Part shown: positions 34,203 to 45,324 of the stretch, in pieces
Layout of the letters: every line of letters starts with the position of its first letter
Numbering within the stretch: the first letter of the stretch is position 1
From: Metellina segmentata
Taxonomy: Eukaryota > Arthropoda > Arachnida > Araneae > Tetragnathidae
Direction of reading: 5' to 3'
DNA length: 64,000 bases
NCBI GenBank assembly: GCA_947359465.1
Contig: OX375878.1
Location: forward strand, 88,014,377 to 88,078,376
Translations under genes and position numbers: made by a program
The notes under the pieces: model-generated
Databases searched by the model: none
What the model was told of the DNA's origin: nothing
Seen by the model: only the letters and a program-made list of their open reading frames with translations

Positions 34203-34214
34203 TCTATATATTTC

Positions 34215-34237
34215 TAGGAGGGTTCGCAACCCTCCTA
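34215..34237. repeat. Perfect hairpin beside SINE
   Basis: Arms taggagggtt and aaccctccta are exact complements around a 3-base cgc loop, 12 bp from the broken SINE-B edge. Confidence 0.8.
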
Positions 34238-34239
34238 TA

Positions 34240-35148
34240 AGTATTTCCACAGTTTCTAATAGATACAGAAAATGTGACTTAAATTTATGCCTTAGACTTT
34301 TTTTAAAATGAAGTTATGAATATATTGCTTGAGAGTTTGAGCTTGATGTTCTATTTGGGGTAATACTAGACCACTTTCGTAGACAGACACTTTTAAGGCT
34401 CCCCTTCTACCAACGCAAATTTCAATAGCTCTTTTTAATAAAAATTAATTAGCAATTTTAATGTATACTGGATTTTAATTCAATTAAATACTTTAATTAA
34501 TCCCACATTGCTTAAAATTTTAATTTGTATTAAGTCTCCTTCATTGCTTCTAATTTATTAAATCTTATAAAAAGTAGGGAAAGCTCTAATCTTTTTGAAC
34601 AAAAGTAACAAAGAAAAAGTTATTGTGAATACAGTATTTTCCCTTTTCATACAGAGACGGAAGTACGGGGACAATACGCAGGATATATCCCCAAAATGAT
34701 CCAACCCAACGACGCTAGTTTCATAACCAAAGACAGTTTTTGTAAAGCTATTTCAGCAAAGAGCCTACGATTTTTTGCTTGTATTTACTGCGCGTAGGCA
34801 TCAAGTATCTCGCGGAACACATAGGTTCAAAGAGATTACTCAAATTTCAGCGGCTCCCTTGGGAGTCACGACATACAGCTCGGGAACTTCTGGGGTCTTA
34901 AATCTCTGGGGTCCCAAACGTCTGTTCTTCACCAAGCTTCTCTTCAGTCATTGAGACTCCTTGGGATCAGGGCACCGGAGCATCATTGCGAAAAACGGGA
35001 GGGAAGCGTGGAATTTCTCTAATACATGCACGAGAGTGTTTTTTCTAAGTGAAAAAAGTTAGAAATATTTTCATTGTATTTACAATTATAAGGCTACTTA
35101 AGTGTGCAAAGGATAAGAGTTAATTTGTGTTAATTATGGGCTAAGTAC
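34240..35148. other. No gene or repeat recognised
   Basis: No supportable feature. Confidence 0.35.
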
Positions 35149-35149
35149 T

Positions 35150-35268
35150 GATTGGTTTGATTTGGACTTTATGGCCATATTTAGCCAAGTTTCACTAAGC
35201 ACAAGACAGAGAATGTCAACTAATGGACATACACGCGTAAGGAAAGTTTTACTGACACAGATGAGGTT
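35150..35268 (-). repeat. SINE-D fragment
   Basis: Contains actttatggccatatttagc, caagtttcactaagcacaag, acatacacgcgtaagg and agttttactgacacagat. The tRNA head is absent. It directly abuts a SINE-B copy at 35278. Confidence 0.75.
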
Positions 35269-35277
35269 GATGAATAG

Positions 35278-35585
35278 TTGATTAACGTCCCACTGGAGCA
35301 ACTAAAGGGCTATTGATGACGGACGGCATCAGCCCCGAAAGGAAGGATCCGTGGACATAACATCGTAATTTTGGGCCATGCTCAATTGACGAGGACATAA
35401 CATTGTAAGTTTGAGTCACGGTCAAATAACGAGGAAAAAACCCGAACCAGCACCCCACTCTCCAAACTTTCACGACACACCACGTTTTGGGCCACGACAG
35501 ATTCAACTCGCACCAGTCCCCAAGTACACGACTGTCTTTGGTTGAATCGAGTTTCGAAATCACGAATCTTCGATTGCCAATCTCT
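35278..35585 (-). repeat. SINE-B copy joined to an opposite 3' end
   Basis: Reverse-oriented SINE-B: attaacgtcccactggagca, a duplicated aacattgtaa/aacatcgtaatttt part (internal repeat of the cacggtcaaataacgagg segment), caccccactctccaaac and ctgtctttggttgaatcg. Confidence 0.8.
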
Positions 35586-35587
35586 CC

Positions 35588-35661
35588 GGGTTTGATCCCG
35601 GATCGTCGCAAATAGTCCGTTATGATGCTGCAGTGCAACGTTAATTAAAATACCTACCTAC
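35588..35661 (+). repeat. SINE-A/B 3' end, forward
   Basis: gggtttgatcccggatcgtc, gcaaatagtccgttatgatg and cagtgcaacgttaattaaaa followed by tacctaccta. It is fused to the head side of the previous reverse copy. Confidence 0.8.
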
Positions 35662-35821
35662 CGATTACCAATCTTCTAGTCCTCCAACAGGGTTATTGCT
35701 GTGACACAAAAGAGAGGTCTAATATGACAGGAATACAAAGTAATTAGAATATATATTTGTATTTCATGAAATGTTCATATCTAACCTGGCATTGGGACCC
35801 TTTACTGTATCTGGTAATGGT

Positions 35822-35950
35822 AGTTAGGTATTTTAATTAACATTGGGCTGGAGCAACACAGGGCTATTGGCGACGGTCCGGGACCAAACCCGAGGGGAAA
35901 GATTCGAAGACAACACCGCGTAATTTTGAACCACGGTCAGATGACGGTCT
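35822..35950 (-). repeat. SINE-A/B 3'-end fragment
   Basis: Tail ttaggtattttaattaac, then gggctggagcaacacagggc, gacggtccgggaccaaaccc and taattttgaaccacggtcag. It ends abruptly. Confidence 0.8.
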
Positions 35951-36033
35951 GGTGTTGGTGTCATGGTAAGCGCCCGCCATGGTAAGTGATACAGATGTGG
36001 GAAGCTTAGTACCCACAAATTAAAACTCAGTAC

Positions 36034-36531
36034 CGTAAACCAAGGTTACTTGGACTCACATTTTCAGATTTACCATACATTTCTTTTAAAACCATAATTA
36101 AAAAAGACTTGTATTGATAACCACATAGTTCGTAATCTACAACATCTCAACTTATTATTGATGACAGTTGTTACCATTTCTTTTTGTATTACATGATTTT
36201 TTTTAAAATACAAAAAATGGGTTCAAGTAGCCCTTAGGTTGTGCTACTTGAACCCATATTCTATTTCTCTATACAAATGCATTATAAACGTTTGTTGGTT
36301 CAAATAAGAATAAGACATGCATGTGTTATAACATTAATATAACCTCCACTCAACACAAACAGCAACTCGTGGAACTACATGCCTGAGCCTTCAGAGGGCT
36401 GCTACCTCGCGGATGAACTAAGAACTACTTCGAACACTTCAATAAACCAGTATCAGGAACGACTTACATCACTTTATCATTTTGAGTACAAGTAAGCCCC
36501 TAGGGTCCAAGTAACCCTGATTTACGGTACT
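36034..36531. mobile_element. TA-flanked MITE, about 500 bp
   Basis: The left end (ta, ccgtaaaccaaggttacttg, gac; from about 36032) and right end (gtccaagtaaccctgattta, cgg, ta; to about 36532) are inverted repeats of about 25 bp next to TA dinucleotides. No coding frame. In the middle is a perfect hairpin, atgggttcaagtagc/gctacttgaacccat (36217-36257), whose arm resembles the element's own end. TA flanks suggest a Tc1/mariner-like or related mobilising transposase; this is inference. Confidence 0.75.
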
Positions 36532-36539
36532 AGAAAAAT

Positions 36540-37307
36540 TTTGATTTTGATTTCATCAAATGAAGTAAAAATACTTATCGATTCCAATCCGAAAAGCTTA
36601 TCTTCACCTGTCACCCTTCCGCTTGCTTTCTCTAAATTTTGAGGGAACCCACAGAGCCCTCGAAAAGAGCGCCCAAATGGGTTTTATACGTGACTTTGGA
36701 CATTCGATGGGGCGATAGAGCACGCGCCCTTTCCTTCATTAGGCTTCCATTCAAAACAATTAAAAGGCAGAGAAGCAAAGCGATGCAGCACGAATTCTTC
36801 GAAGAGGCATGGGATGTGCAGGAATTCGACAGTCTTTTGTTTGGAGAGAGCGAAGTGAGAGTTCCCCCCACTCCTCTCCCTGGGAGAGAACGAATAAAAT
36901 ATTTGGTTTCGTGAGGGGACAGAACAAAGAACACAACAAAGGTATCGAAATGGAATTTATTAATTGCGAGTGGCGACTGGAGGAGGAATATCTCAACCGA
37001 GTCATTTCGATGTCGTTCAGCGGGGAGACATTTGCATCAAGGACCTCGTTGGAAATATTAGCATAGGGTCAATTGTTTTGGGCTAAAGGTGTGTTATTAT
37101 AATGCCCGAGTGGGGAGTTTCCTCAGGTCAAACTGCATAGGAGTTTCGTCGATTGTACACAAACGAGCATTGAATGGAAGAAGGAAGCAAAGGTCAAATA
37201 AATTATGAAGCAATGTCGATTGATGTAAAGACCCCTACAAAAAAAAGCAATGGTCAAGTGCTCTTCGTTAACTTGGCCACATCAGGAGCATCCTGTTTCT
37301 GGAAGTT
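36540..37307. other. No gene recognised
   Basis: Frames of 80-100 codons lie open on both strands at 36632-37066. This patch is less AT-rich than its neighbours, but no domain is recognisable. Confidence 0.35.
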
Positions 37308-37317
37308 TGTGCTGAAT

Positions 37318-37637
37318 AGTATTTAGGTATTTTATTTAACGTCGTAAAGGATCGACACAACGGGCTGACGGTCCTGTATCAAATTCGAAGAAACCTGAAG
37401 GGAAAGATCCAAGGACACCATCACAGAATTTTGAACCACGGTCAGTTGACGGGATCACATATGAGCTGGCACCCCACTCTCTAACCTTCCGTGTCACGCC
37501 AACGTGAAGACATGTGAGGCCAGGAGAGATTTAAAGTGCACCAGCACCCTTTATACACTACGGTCTTTGGTTGGATACGATCTCAAAACCCTGCAGTTGC
37601 TAATCCGTTAATCTTTCAATCGGGCTACGACGGCCCA
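37318..37637 (-). repeat. SINE-B, near full length
   Basis: Reverse orientation from the tail agtatttaggtattttattt to the head ctttcaatcgggctacgacg. It is flanked by tgtgctgaat (37308-37317) and tgtgcagaat (37638-37647), a 10-bp TSD with one mismatch. Confidence 0.85.
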
Positions 37638-37939
37638 TGTGCAGAATTAAAAATGAAAATGATTAAGAAAGAGCATAACTAACAAATGCAGAAAACTTAT
37701 AATTGTTGTGCCACCCTTGTATGCAATAGTGTAGCTGAGGGAGAGGGAGTGCTACATGGACAGCAGTGGCGGCCCGGAATGCCCTTGTCTAAAAGGGTAA
37801 TATTTCAAAAATATTTAGTCAAAAGTAGTTTTCGTTGAACTGTTGCTATTCTCGTAGATATATTTCCCATTGCTATGCATAAGAATATAATATCATAATG
37901 CCATCCGTTTTTAGGATAAATCGATCCCTCCTTCATGTA

Positions 37940-38485
37940 CACTATATGTACAAAAGTATTTGGACACAGCATGTTTTTCAGAAAAAGTGCTTTATTATTC
38001 TATTTAGTAACGGGTATGGGCTCTTCCTTTGCTGGTATTACAGCTGCAACACGTCGAGGTATACTTCCCACAAGTTCTCTGTAAGTTTGGGCAGGAATAA
38101 TAGCTCGACATGCATCTTGCAAGGCTGTGAGAAGAGATTGTTGTGGATGGGAATGCGTAGCTGTGTCGTACTCATCGCTCCAGTTTGTCTCACAAGTGCT
38201 CGATTGAATTGCGATCGGGGCATTGAACAGGCCAGTCGAGCAAATTCACCTCATTTTCAGGAAACCAGTCCAGCACACCTTTTGCAATATGACATGGAGC
38301 TCGATTCAGTTGGAAAAAACAACCATCATCGCCGTAATATTGCCATAGTGTAGACAAGGCCGAATGATCCAGAACGTCGAGGTACATGTCAGTGTTCATT
38401 GTAACAAGTACATAAAGCAATGGGCCGAGTCCTAACCAGGCATTCCGAATTTATGCAGTGTCCAAATACTTATGTCCACATAGTA
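37940..38485 (-). mobile_element. Tc1-like element, internally deleted
   Basis: Inverted ends cactatatgtac, then aaaagtatttggacac on the left (from 37940) and gtgtccaaatacttatgtcc, then acatagta on the right (to 38485), flanked by TA. The length is 546 bp, against about 1.6 kb for autonomous Tc1 elements. It retains only the transposase C-terminal half. Confidence 0.88.
38000..38450 (-). pseudogene. Tc1 transposase, C-terminal part, broken
   Basis: Read from 38450 downwards: GLGPLLYVLVTMNTDMYLDV, then RAPCHIAKGVLDWF, LDWPVQCPDRNSIEHL and, after a frame change, RELVGSIPRRVAAVI up to a stop at 38000-38002. These match the second half of Tc1 DDE transposases (usual form: QQDNAPCHTAK, then LDWPAQSPDLNPIENLW). 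The catalytic Asp expected before NAPCH reads as Asn (LNRAPCH), and the first part of the protein up to the TIR is missing. It cannot be active. Confidence 0.88.
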
Positions 38486-38519
38486 TATCGCTGACCCATT
38501 TGTCTAATGACGACTATCT

Positions 38520-38660
38520 CGTCTTTAAGAAACTGCCGACTTTTAGATGAGGACGAGTTCATGATCTGGCCATTTTTTTTAAATGACATTATATCTCGTA
38601 CGTCAAGATGTTGCTAGTTTTGCTAATGACAAGATACCTCGCGAGAAGACAGAAACTTAT
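38520..38660. mobile_element. piggyBac-type MITE, fragment
   Basis: Contains gttcatgatctggccat, atatctcgtacgtcaagatg, tttgctaatgacaagatacc and tcgcgagaagaca, related to 47567-47845. Its ends are lost. Confidence 0.5.
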
Positions 38661-40520
38661 TTATGAGACCTATTATAACACACAGAAGAGCCACTAACAA
38701 AATCCCGTTTTTCCAAGTTTTCATGCATGTTCGATAATTTAATGCAATGAAAAATTAACTTTGTTGTGCATAATTTCTTTAACAAAGTTATTGTGGTACT
38801 CTCTCCCTAACTCGTGCATTTTATTCTAACTATTTAAATACTTTTACTTTATCTCTAATACCTATATTTATATTAAATACGAAATTTTTGAAGGATAAGC
38901 GGACTAAGCTTTATTTACCACGGGTCCTTAAAAGTCTACCTTCACCTCCACGTATAGTTTATTATTATAAGTACGAAAAGTATCACAACTGTGTACCATT
39001 TCTGCAATTTATAGGTGAGATGTGAAAGACGTTGAGGACTATTTTAACAGCAGAAGAGATTTAAAGTACTTTAAGGTGCGTAGATATTCAACAATAGATG
39101 TTTTGAGTACCAAAGATCTAACATGCATGAGATTATCGACAGTAGTATTAACAACAGCTTACATTGATGATTTGAGACCAGAAGAAAGGATTGTAATATT
39201 TTTTATCGTAATAAATTTTTAGATATATTTTGTAACTGAGTGCATGATCTCTCTCTTTGTTGCGACAAAATAACATAATTGAGAAGCAGTTCTTTTTATT
39301 TATGTTAAGGATTTAAAAGAGCAATAGAAACTACGAGTTTCATTTTACCTCTTTAAAAACTGATATGATGCTTTACATTGACTAGTCAGACATTTCAAAA
39401 TTCAATTAATCCAATTAAGATAAATCAGCAGAAATCAAACTTTTGTAGCATACATTCAAGGGGAATTTACCAATCGTAGTAAATTCATGGTCAACAGACA
39501 ATATTTAAAAAATTTATTTTACTGCAATTTTTTTGACAAAAAGGCTTTTCAATACCAATATTTCCATCAGGTTATTGTATTAGTAAAAATAATTCTGAAA
39601 TGAAACCAGGATTTATGTTTTTTATAACACTGCAGTCATATTTACCAGGGGTAACTGACAGGAAAAAAAGTGAAAAAGATCACTAACCAAAGATTACCTA
39701 TTTAGATGGCTTTTGAGCAAACACAAGGTAAAATAATTAAAATCAATAGTTTTATCTCTTCATCAAACTATGCATTTTGAATCAAACCTTTTATGTACCT
39801 ACCTTTTAAAAGTTTGCTTCTGTCGCAACGTGTATCATTGATTTTTAAGCAAACAGAAATTAACTATTGAAGTTACCATGTCAAATTACCGAGGTAATAT
39901 TTATGTTTTTAAACGAGTATGGTGAAGGGAATAAACACGAAAAGAATCCTTCAAAGCATGTAATATTTGACACAGTGTATAAGATTATAAGATGGTTACA
40001 AACGGGGTTTAAATCGCCGATACAAGCCTGTCTGTCTTTATCTGGATCCTTTTTAAGATCTCTGCAACAAGCTTGCTGCATCAAATAAATACTTATGAGG
40101 TGGAGTAAAAACATGTTAGCGTCGAAGCACCGCTTGTTCAGAGTTTAATGGTAATCACCAGGGATCTAATCAACACACGAATGTGTCGCTCACGTCTGAT
40201 CCTCGAATGAGGCACCTGGGTCGAGAGATTGACAGCGGATCAACCAAAATGATACCTGCAGATACGAGGAGAGAGCGAGGCTCATTCCACCAGCCACAAG
40301 TTCACCCGAGTGCTAATAACTTTTTCGCAGAGGTAAGGTAGAGGTGTTAGAAAGGCCAAGGTTACCCGGTTAGGTCCAACCTCTTTTTCACACACAGGCC
40401 TTGAAGTCCCTCTCTCTCTCTGCTTTGCTTTGGACCAGCCGAAAAGGTGGCGCTTGCTTCTTGTTCCGAGGTGCCGTTTCATTAGTTGCGGTTGGAGCTC
40501 TTTTTTTCCCTTTTTATTTT
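38661..40520. other. No gene recognised
   Basis: AT-rich for most of its length. Overlapping frames of about 75 codons near 39867-40114 were not recognised. Confidence 0.35.
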
Positions 40521-40524
40521 ATTT

Positions 40525-41275
40525 TATAAAAGCCCATATGGGCGCCTCTGAAGAGGTGTAAGTTCTTTGATGCTGGCTAGTAAACGTCGTGTTTCTACAA
40601 TCAATAATCCAGTGGTTCGGAGGTCTTGTGCTTAATGTGGTGTTGCCTCATCACTCGCTTTTGCAAGGCTTGGGGGTATTTACGCGAGACAGAAACGTTG
40701 TCGTTTCCATGTGAAAACTTTTTTATCATGCAATAAGTTGAATCTACTGAGTCCTCTTGTAGCAAGATATAGATAACCGTTGTTTGTTTCCGTTGGGATT
40801 GTACAATTAATTTGTATCAAAGCCACGTGGACGCTTCTAAAGAAGTATCAGTTCTGTGATGCCGGTTAGTGTAGGCAATTAATATTCCAACGGCTTCTTG
40901 GTCTTGTATTTAATGCGATACTACCCCACTCGCTTTTGGAAGGATGGGGGCATTTACCTGAGACATAAATGCAGCCTTTTCCATGTGTAAATTCACTTTT
41001 CATCAAAGTTAGTTTGTCGAGTCTAAGTGAGGTTTTTTGTGCCAGAGATTAATAATACTGGTTTGTTTTCGTTGGGGTTGTACAGTCGATGTTCCAGTAT
41101 GGAGTAGCATTTTGATAATTTTCTAAAAGCTGATATCGGTGGCTTTGAAGAGGTAAGTTCTTTGATGCTGTTAAATAAATGTCGTGCTTTCACAATCAAA
41201 ATTCGAATAGCTCGGGAGAGGGCTTGTACTTAATGTGGCATTACTTCGCTTGGTTTGAACAGTGAGACAAATAGT
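40525..41275. repeat. Tandem repeat of about 290-308 bp, three units
   Basis: Units start near 40531, 40821 and 41129 with gcccatatgggcgcctctga and variants, followed by aagttctttgatgctgg, cgtcgtgtttctacaatca, ggtcttgtgcttaatg and cactcgcttttgcaagg. The third unit is shorter. Divergence between units is high, so the array is old. Confidence 0.8.
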
Positions 41276-42220
41276 TTAGAGTTGGATTATTTTGTAAATC
41301 CAAGCTCTTGAAGATTTTCCCTGTTTTTTTTTCTTTCGGTTGTTGGATAAATTGTTTTGGCATTTAAAAACTCGAAGCAGTTTTTGTGAGAACATCCTTG
41401 GTCACTTACGTCTGTGAAGAAACACTTAATTGTCACGAATATATCGTTTACAAGACACTCGCAATTGTAACTATGGTGACTGATGAGTAAGCACATCGTG
41501 ATGCTGTCCAATACTTGCCTTTTCGGTCTGGTATGAAACTGCCATTACCACCACTTTTCGGAATGCCTTTACCTGCGACAGTAGTTGGCACATACGTTTC
41601 CTTTCAACCTCACCGCAAATTGAATTGACTCATGTCTGACACTGTTTTCGTGTGAAGAGATTGCGGTTGTGGAACGATAGTGAGGGTTGTTTCATTAACT
41701 CCGTGGGTGGTCATTTTCACAGAAAAAGCGCAACGCTTTTGAAGCTTTCTGCTTAGCGGAAGCAACATACCATTCCGAAATTTAGTGCAAATGCATTATT
41801 TATTCGGCATGTTTCCGTAATTTTATGTAATTTTGTGAGACGCAAGCAAATTTCCTTTTGTAGTGAGACCAATTTGGAGCTGGGTTGTGGTTTTAACCAC
41901 AATTTGTTCCTGTAAATACACTGGATCATTAACATTTCCGTGTAATGAATCATTTCCCATTTACGGTACTTGGGTATGAACGCCCCGATTTTTTAAATTT
42001 TCAGTTCTTTCATGTTTGTAATGAACGTAAGATTTTTAATTAATAATTTAAGCTTCCAGTATTAATAAAAAGATTGACTTCAACATTTCTAATATACCTT
42101 TCTTCAAAATTCCTTGATTTCGGAAGACAAAAATTAATTTTAAGATTCCTGTGACTACGGCCGATTCACCAAGTTAAACATACTTTACTGGATGGTTTTC
42201 TTTTAATTTTCATTAAGGGT
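41276..42220. other. No gene or repeat recognised
   Basis: No supportable feature. Confidence 0.35.
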
Positions 42221-42221
42221 A

Positions 42222-42525
42222 ATTAACTAAAGTCGCACTGAATCAACACAGCTGGATATTGGCGACGGTCCAGGATCGATCCCCATGGTAAAAGATCCCA
42301 GGACGACATAACGTAATTTTCAATCACGGTCAGATGACGAGGTCAATACTTGAATTGGCACTCTCCAATCTTTCACACGACGCAAACGTGAGGACATTTG
42401 AGGTCACGACAGATTTAGCGTGCACCAGCCTTCCTCTGTACATGACGGCCTTTGGTTGGATTAGAACTCACAATCCTCCGGTCGCTAATCCGGTTCTGCG
42501 GTCCTATCATTTGACTGACGCACTA
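42222..42525 (-). repeat. SINE-B copy
   Basis: agtcgcactgaatcaacaca, gacggtccaggatcgatccc, caaacgtgaggacatttgag, acgacagatttagcgtgcac, tacatgacggcctttggttg and aactcacaatcctccggtcg. The tRNA head is partly recognisable. Confidence 0.85.
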
Positions 42526-42750
42526 TTTTTTGTCAATAAATTGAGGGAAATGCGTAATTTAAAAAAAAAAACGGGTTGAGAAAAGTTTAAAAGATAATTT
42601 AGAAAAAATAAATAATTTAGCCTCTTGAGAAAATTATCTAGTAGCGTTCGGTTTGTAAGAAGTGGACATAAAGAGCCGAATTCCCATCTTCCTATTTATC
42701 GACGAACTCAGCTACTTACTGTAACGTCACCCAAGACTGAAGCAGGTCTT

Positions 42751-42762
42751 CGCGCGCGCGCG
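42751..42762. repeat. CG dinucleotide run
   Basis: Six CG units in a row, in an AT-rich neighbourhood. Confidence 0.9.
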
Positions 42763-43061
42763 TACTAGTCAAACTTTAGAACAGCCATATCACTGTGATC
42801 TGCCATCATGATTTGGCTAACTTGGATGCTCAGTGTGAGGCCCGATTTCGCAGAGGTACTTCATCAAGACAGTAAATAACAAGCAACTATTATATACTCT
42901 TTACAAAAATGAAAGTAATAAGCTGATCTTAACTATACTATTGAAATCCTCTTCAGCGATGGAGTTGATAAAATGTAGACATGGTATCACCGGTAGAAAA
43001 TTGGCAAGGCAACGTTTTGTTACAAAATTAATAGAAGCGTTTTTAAATATGTTTTAAGGTT

Positions 43062-43368
43062 GGTAGGTAGATAGGTAATTAACGCCGCACTGGAGCAACA
43101 CAATAGACTATTGACAACGGTCCTAGATAAATCCCGAAGGAAAAATCTAAGAATAACGCCTCGTAATTTTGTCTGATGACGAGAACAACCACCTGAACGG
43201 GCACCCCACTCTCCGAACTTCTACACCACGCCAAAGTTGGTATTTAATGTCACGACAGATTTAACGTGCACCAGTTTACGACGGTCTGTGGCTGGACCTA
43301 GTTTTGAACTCGCAACTCTCCGATTGCTAATCCTTTGCTCTTACAGCCTGCGCAAATAAGTTCTAAGC
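43062..43368 (-). repeat. SINE-B copy
   Basis: Tail gtaggtagataggtaattaa, gccgcactggagcaacacaa, caccccactctccgaacttc, cacgacagatttaacgtgca and ctcgcaactctccgattgct. Confidence 0.85.
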
Positions 43369-43445
43369 GAAGGCTACAAAAGGTTAAAAAGAGATAAAAC
43401 GATGGTTCTTACAGGGTGACGTGGAGCAAGTGGGTTTACGGAGTG

Positions 43446-43559
43446 GTTGGGAATTGGGTTTTATGGTGCAAGGGCCATATTTAACCATGCTGCGCCAGAC
43501 ACAATACCATATCAAGTAGTTAGCACAAGACGTACAGTACCAAGTAATTGACACACGCA
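43446..43559 (-). repeat. SINE-D, truncated, with TSD
   Basis: A fragment with gttttatggtgcaagggcca, tatttaaccatgctgcgcca and gacacaataccatatcaag, flanked by the perfect 16-bp repeat gtgggtttacggagtg at 43430-43445 and 43560-43575. The TSD shows that this short form is the original insertion, truncated at the RNA 5' side. Confidence 0.85.
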
Positions 43560-43635
43560 GTGGGTTTACGGAGTGACCCGAGCTGAGTGTAAAACGTGTC
43601 TATTTAAAATAAGGGCTGCCACCTGCTGGAAATAC

Positions 43636-43835
43636 TTGGTTGATCGGGTTTCATGACGCAAGGGCATATTTGACCAAGCTTCACCAAACAATGTCTAGAA
43701 AATAGTAATGTACGCACAGGGAAAATAGACACAGAAGAGAAATACAAAAACTGGGAGAAATCGAACCTGCGCCACCAACAGCTTCCAGGTTGCTAACACG
43801 GTGGACAAACCCACTCAGCTACTTAGTGGCAACCT
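43636..43835 (-). repeat. SINE-D, near-complete copy with tRNA head
   Basis: Tail tttcatgacgcaagggcata, caccaaacaatgtctag, cacagggaaaatagacacag and aactgggagaaatcgaacct, then gcgccacc. Read in reverse, the head has ctaagtagctgagtgg (A-box-like) and gcgcaggttcgatttc (B-box-like), which establishes SINE-D as tRNA-derived. Confidence 0.85.
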
Positions 43836-44186
43836 TCAAGGGATCATAGATCTATAAATATATATATTCTCTTTACAAATCTACACCGTTTGATTAATCC
43901 GCTCCAAATATGGTACACTTATACTTTGGAACACTGTGGAAAGCATAGGCTATTTAATGTCCTCAGACTAATCTGTAGCCATGCAAATTGGCATACAGAT
44001 AGTCTTAAAAGTGCCCCACAAAGCCACAATTTTAAAATCTAAAGTTTGTTTTTCTGCAATAAATGGACATGGATAAGGAAACACGTTCTACAGGGTTTGT
44101 GTATGAGTTAACACAGGCAAATATTCATTCTTAAATGCAATGGTACTTCAAAAGTTATATATATAAATCTACTTGTTAATATTGGT

Positions 44187-44490
44187 TGTGCTAAATGTCT
44201 CATATTTTAAAGGGCGCTGTGTGTGCGAGGGAAGTGTTGTGTCCCATATATTACAGAGGGCGGTGGGTGAGCGCGTGGGTGAGATTCAGGTTTGAGACAC
44301 TGAGAGAGGTGCTCTCTTAGACCTGATGAAAACGAGGCTTCCATAGCCCTAACGAGAACCAGGCTTCCTTAGCCTTAGTGAGAGTAATCCATCCACAACC
44401 TTTTTAAGTTTGTTGTCAATAAATATTGTTTTTGTTACAACGAATTGTGTTAATTAAAATACAGTCCACTATAGAGCTATCGGAACAACA
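44187..44490 (+). mobile_element. Possible solo LTR
   Basis: A 304-bp block richer in GC than its surroundings, beginning tgtgctaaatgtctcat and ending ggaacaaca, that is TG...CA. A polyadenylation-type signal, caataaatattg, is near 44419 and a short duplication, aacgag-caggcttcc-tagcc, near 44328-44375. Only ggt is repeated at both flanks, so the TSD is unconfirmed, and no retroviral-type coding sequence adjoins it. Confidence 0.4.
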
Positions 44491-44494
44491 GGTT

Positions 44495-45004
44495 GGTTAC
44501 AAACAAACCTTAAAATTTTATCGTTTCTTTTGGATACCGTTTTAGTGAGTACTTCTGTCATGTGTTTGGCACAGTTTGTCCACTTTTGGACTTAGTGACA
44601 TTATAATCAAATCAACCAACCAACTGTGCTACAACGGCCGTTAAAACAAATAAAGAGTATAAACTTTAGAAAATAGTTTGGGAGCAGTAGCCAAAATATG
44701 ATATTTTAAAGAATTAAATGGACGTTTTAATAATTGGTTCGATACAAATTTTGAAGACTCGAGTTCGCACTTGCTCCAGTATAGAGATGAAAAGAAATGG
44801 AAAGACAAAACAGAGGAAACATACTCGTCACGAATTTGTTTTCGAAATGAAGTAACTGGGATAGCAGTCAGCGATCAATCATCTCGATTCAGTAACGATA
44901 CATCAAAGTCATTAAACTCCAACAATGGTTCCTAACCTTTGCCATTTGAAGACCTATTGGTTAATTTTACAAAACATTTGTTATCCTTATCAATACAACT
45001 CCAC
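44495..45004. other. No gene or repeat recognised
   Basis: No supportable feature. Confidence 0.35.
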
Positions 45005-45012
45005 AGATAATA

Positions 45013-45324
45013 AGGGCTGAGGACAGTTGCCCAGTTGGAAGTGCAATGGATTAGCAACTGAAGGGTTGTTAGTCAAAAATCTGTCTAGCCAAAGACTCGT
45101 TCCCACGGGGGTTGGTGCAAGTGAAATCTGTCGATGCCTCAAATGTCTTCACTTTGGCGCGATGTGGAAACTTGGAGAGTCGGGATGCCAGCTCAGGTGT
45201 CTTCTGACCTTGGTTCATAATTACGAGATGTTGTCCTAGGATCTTTCTCTAATTGATAGATTTCGGACCGTCGCCAATAGTTGTGTTGCTCCAGTGTGAC
45301 GTTTACTAACTACCTACCTATCAA
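45013..45324 (+). repeat. SINE-B with TSD, later part-duplicated
   Basis: Head gacagttgcccagttggaag; body gcctcaaatgtcttcacttt and gccagctcaggtgtcttctg; end ctccagtgtgacgtttacta, then actacctaccta. It is flanked by agataata at 45005-45012 and 45325-45332. Confidence 0.85.

Noticed and set aside
36632..37066. Overlapping frames on both strands as an exon
   Set aside because: The sequence is open in several frames at once, and nothing distinguishes a coding frame.
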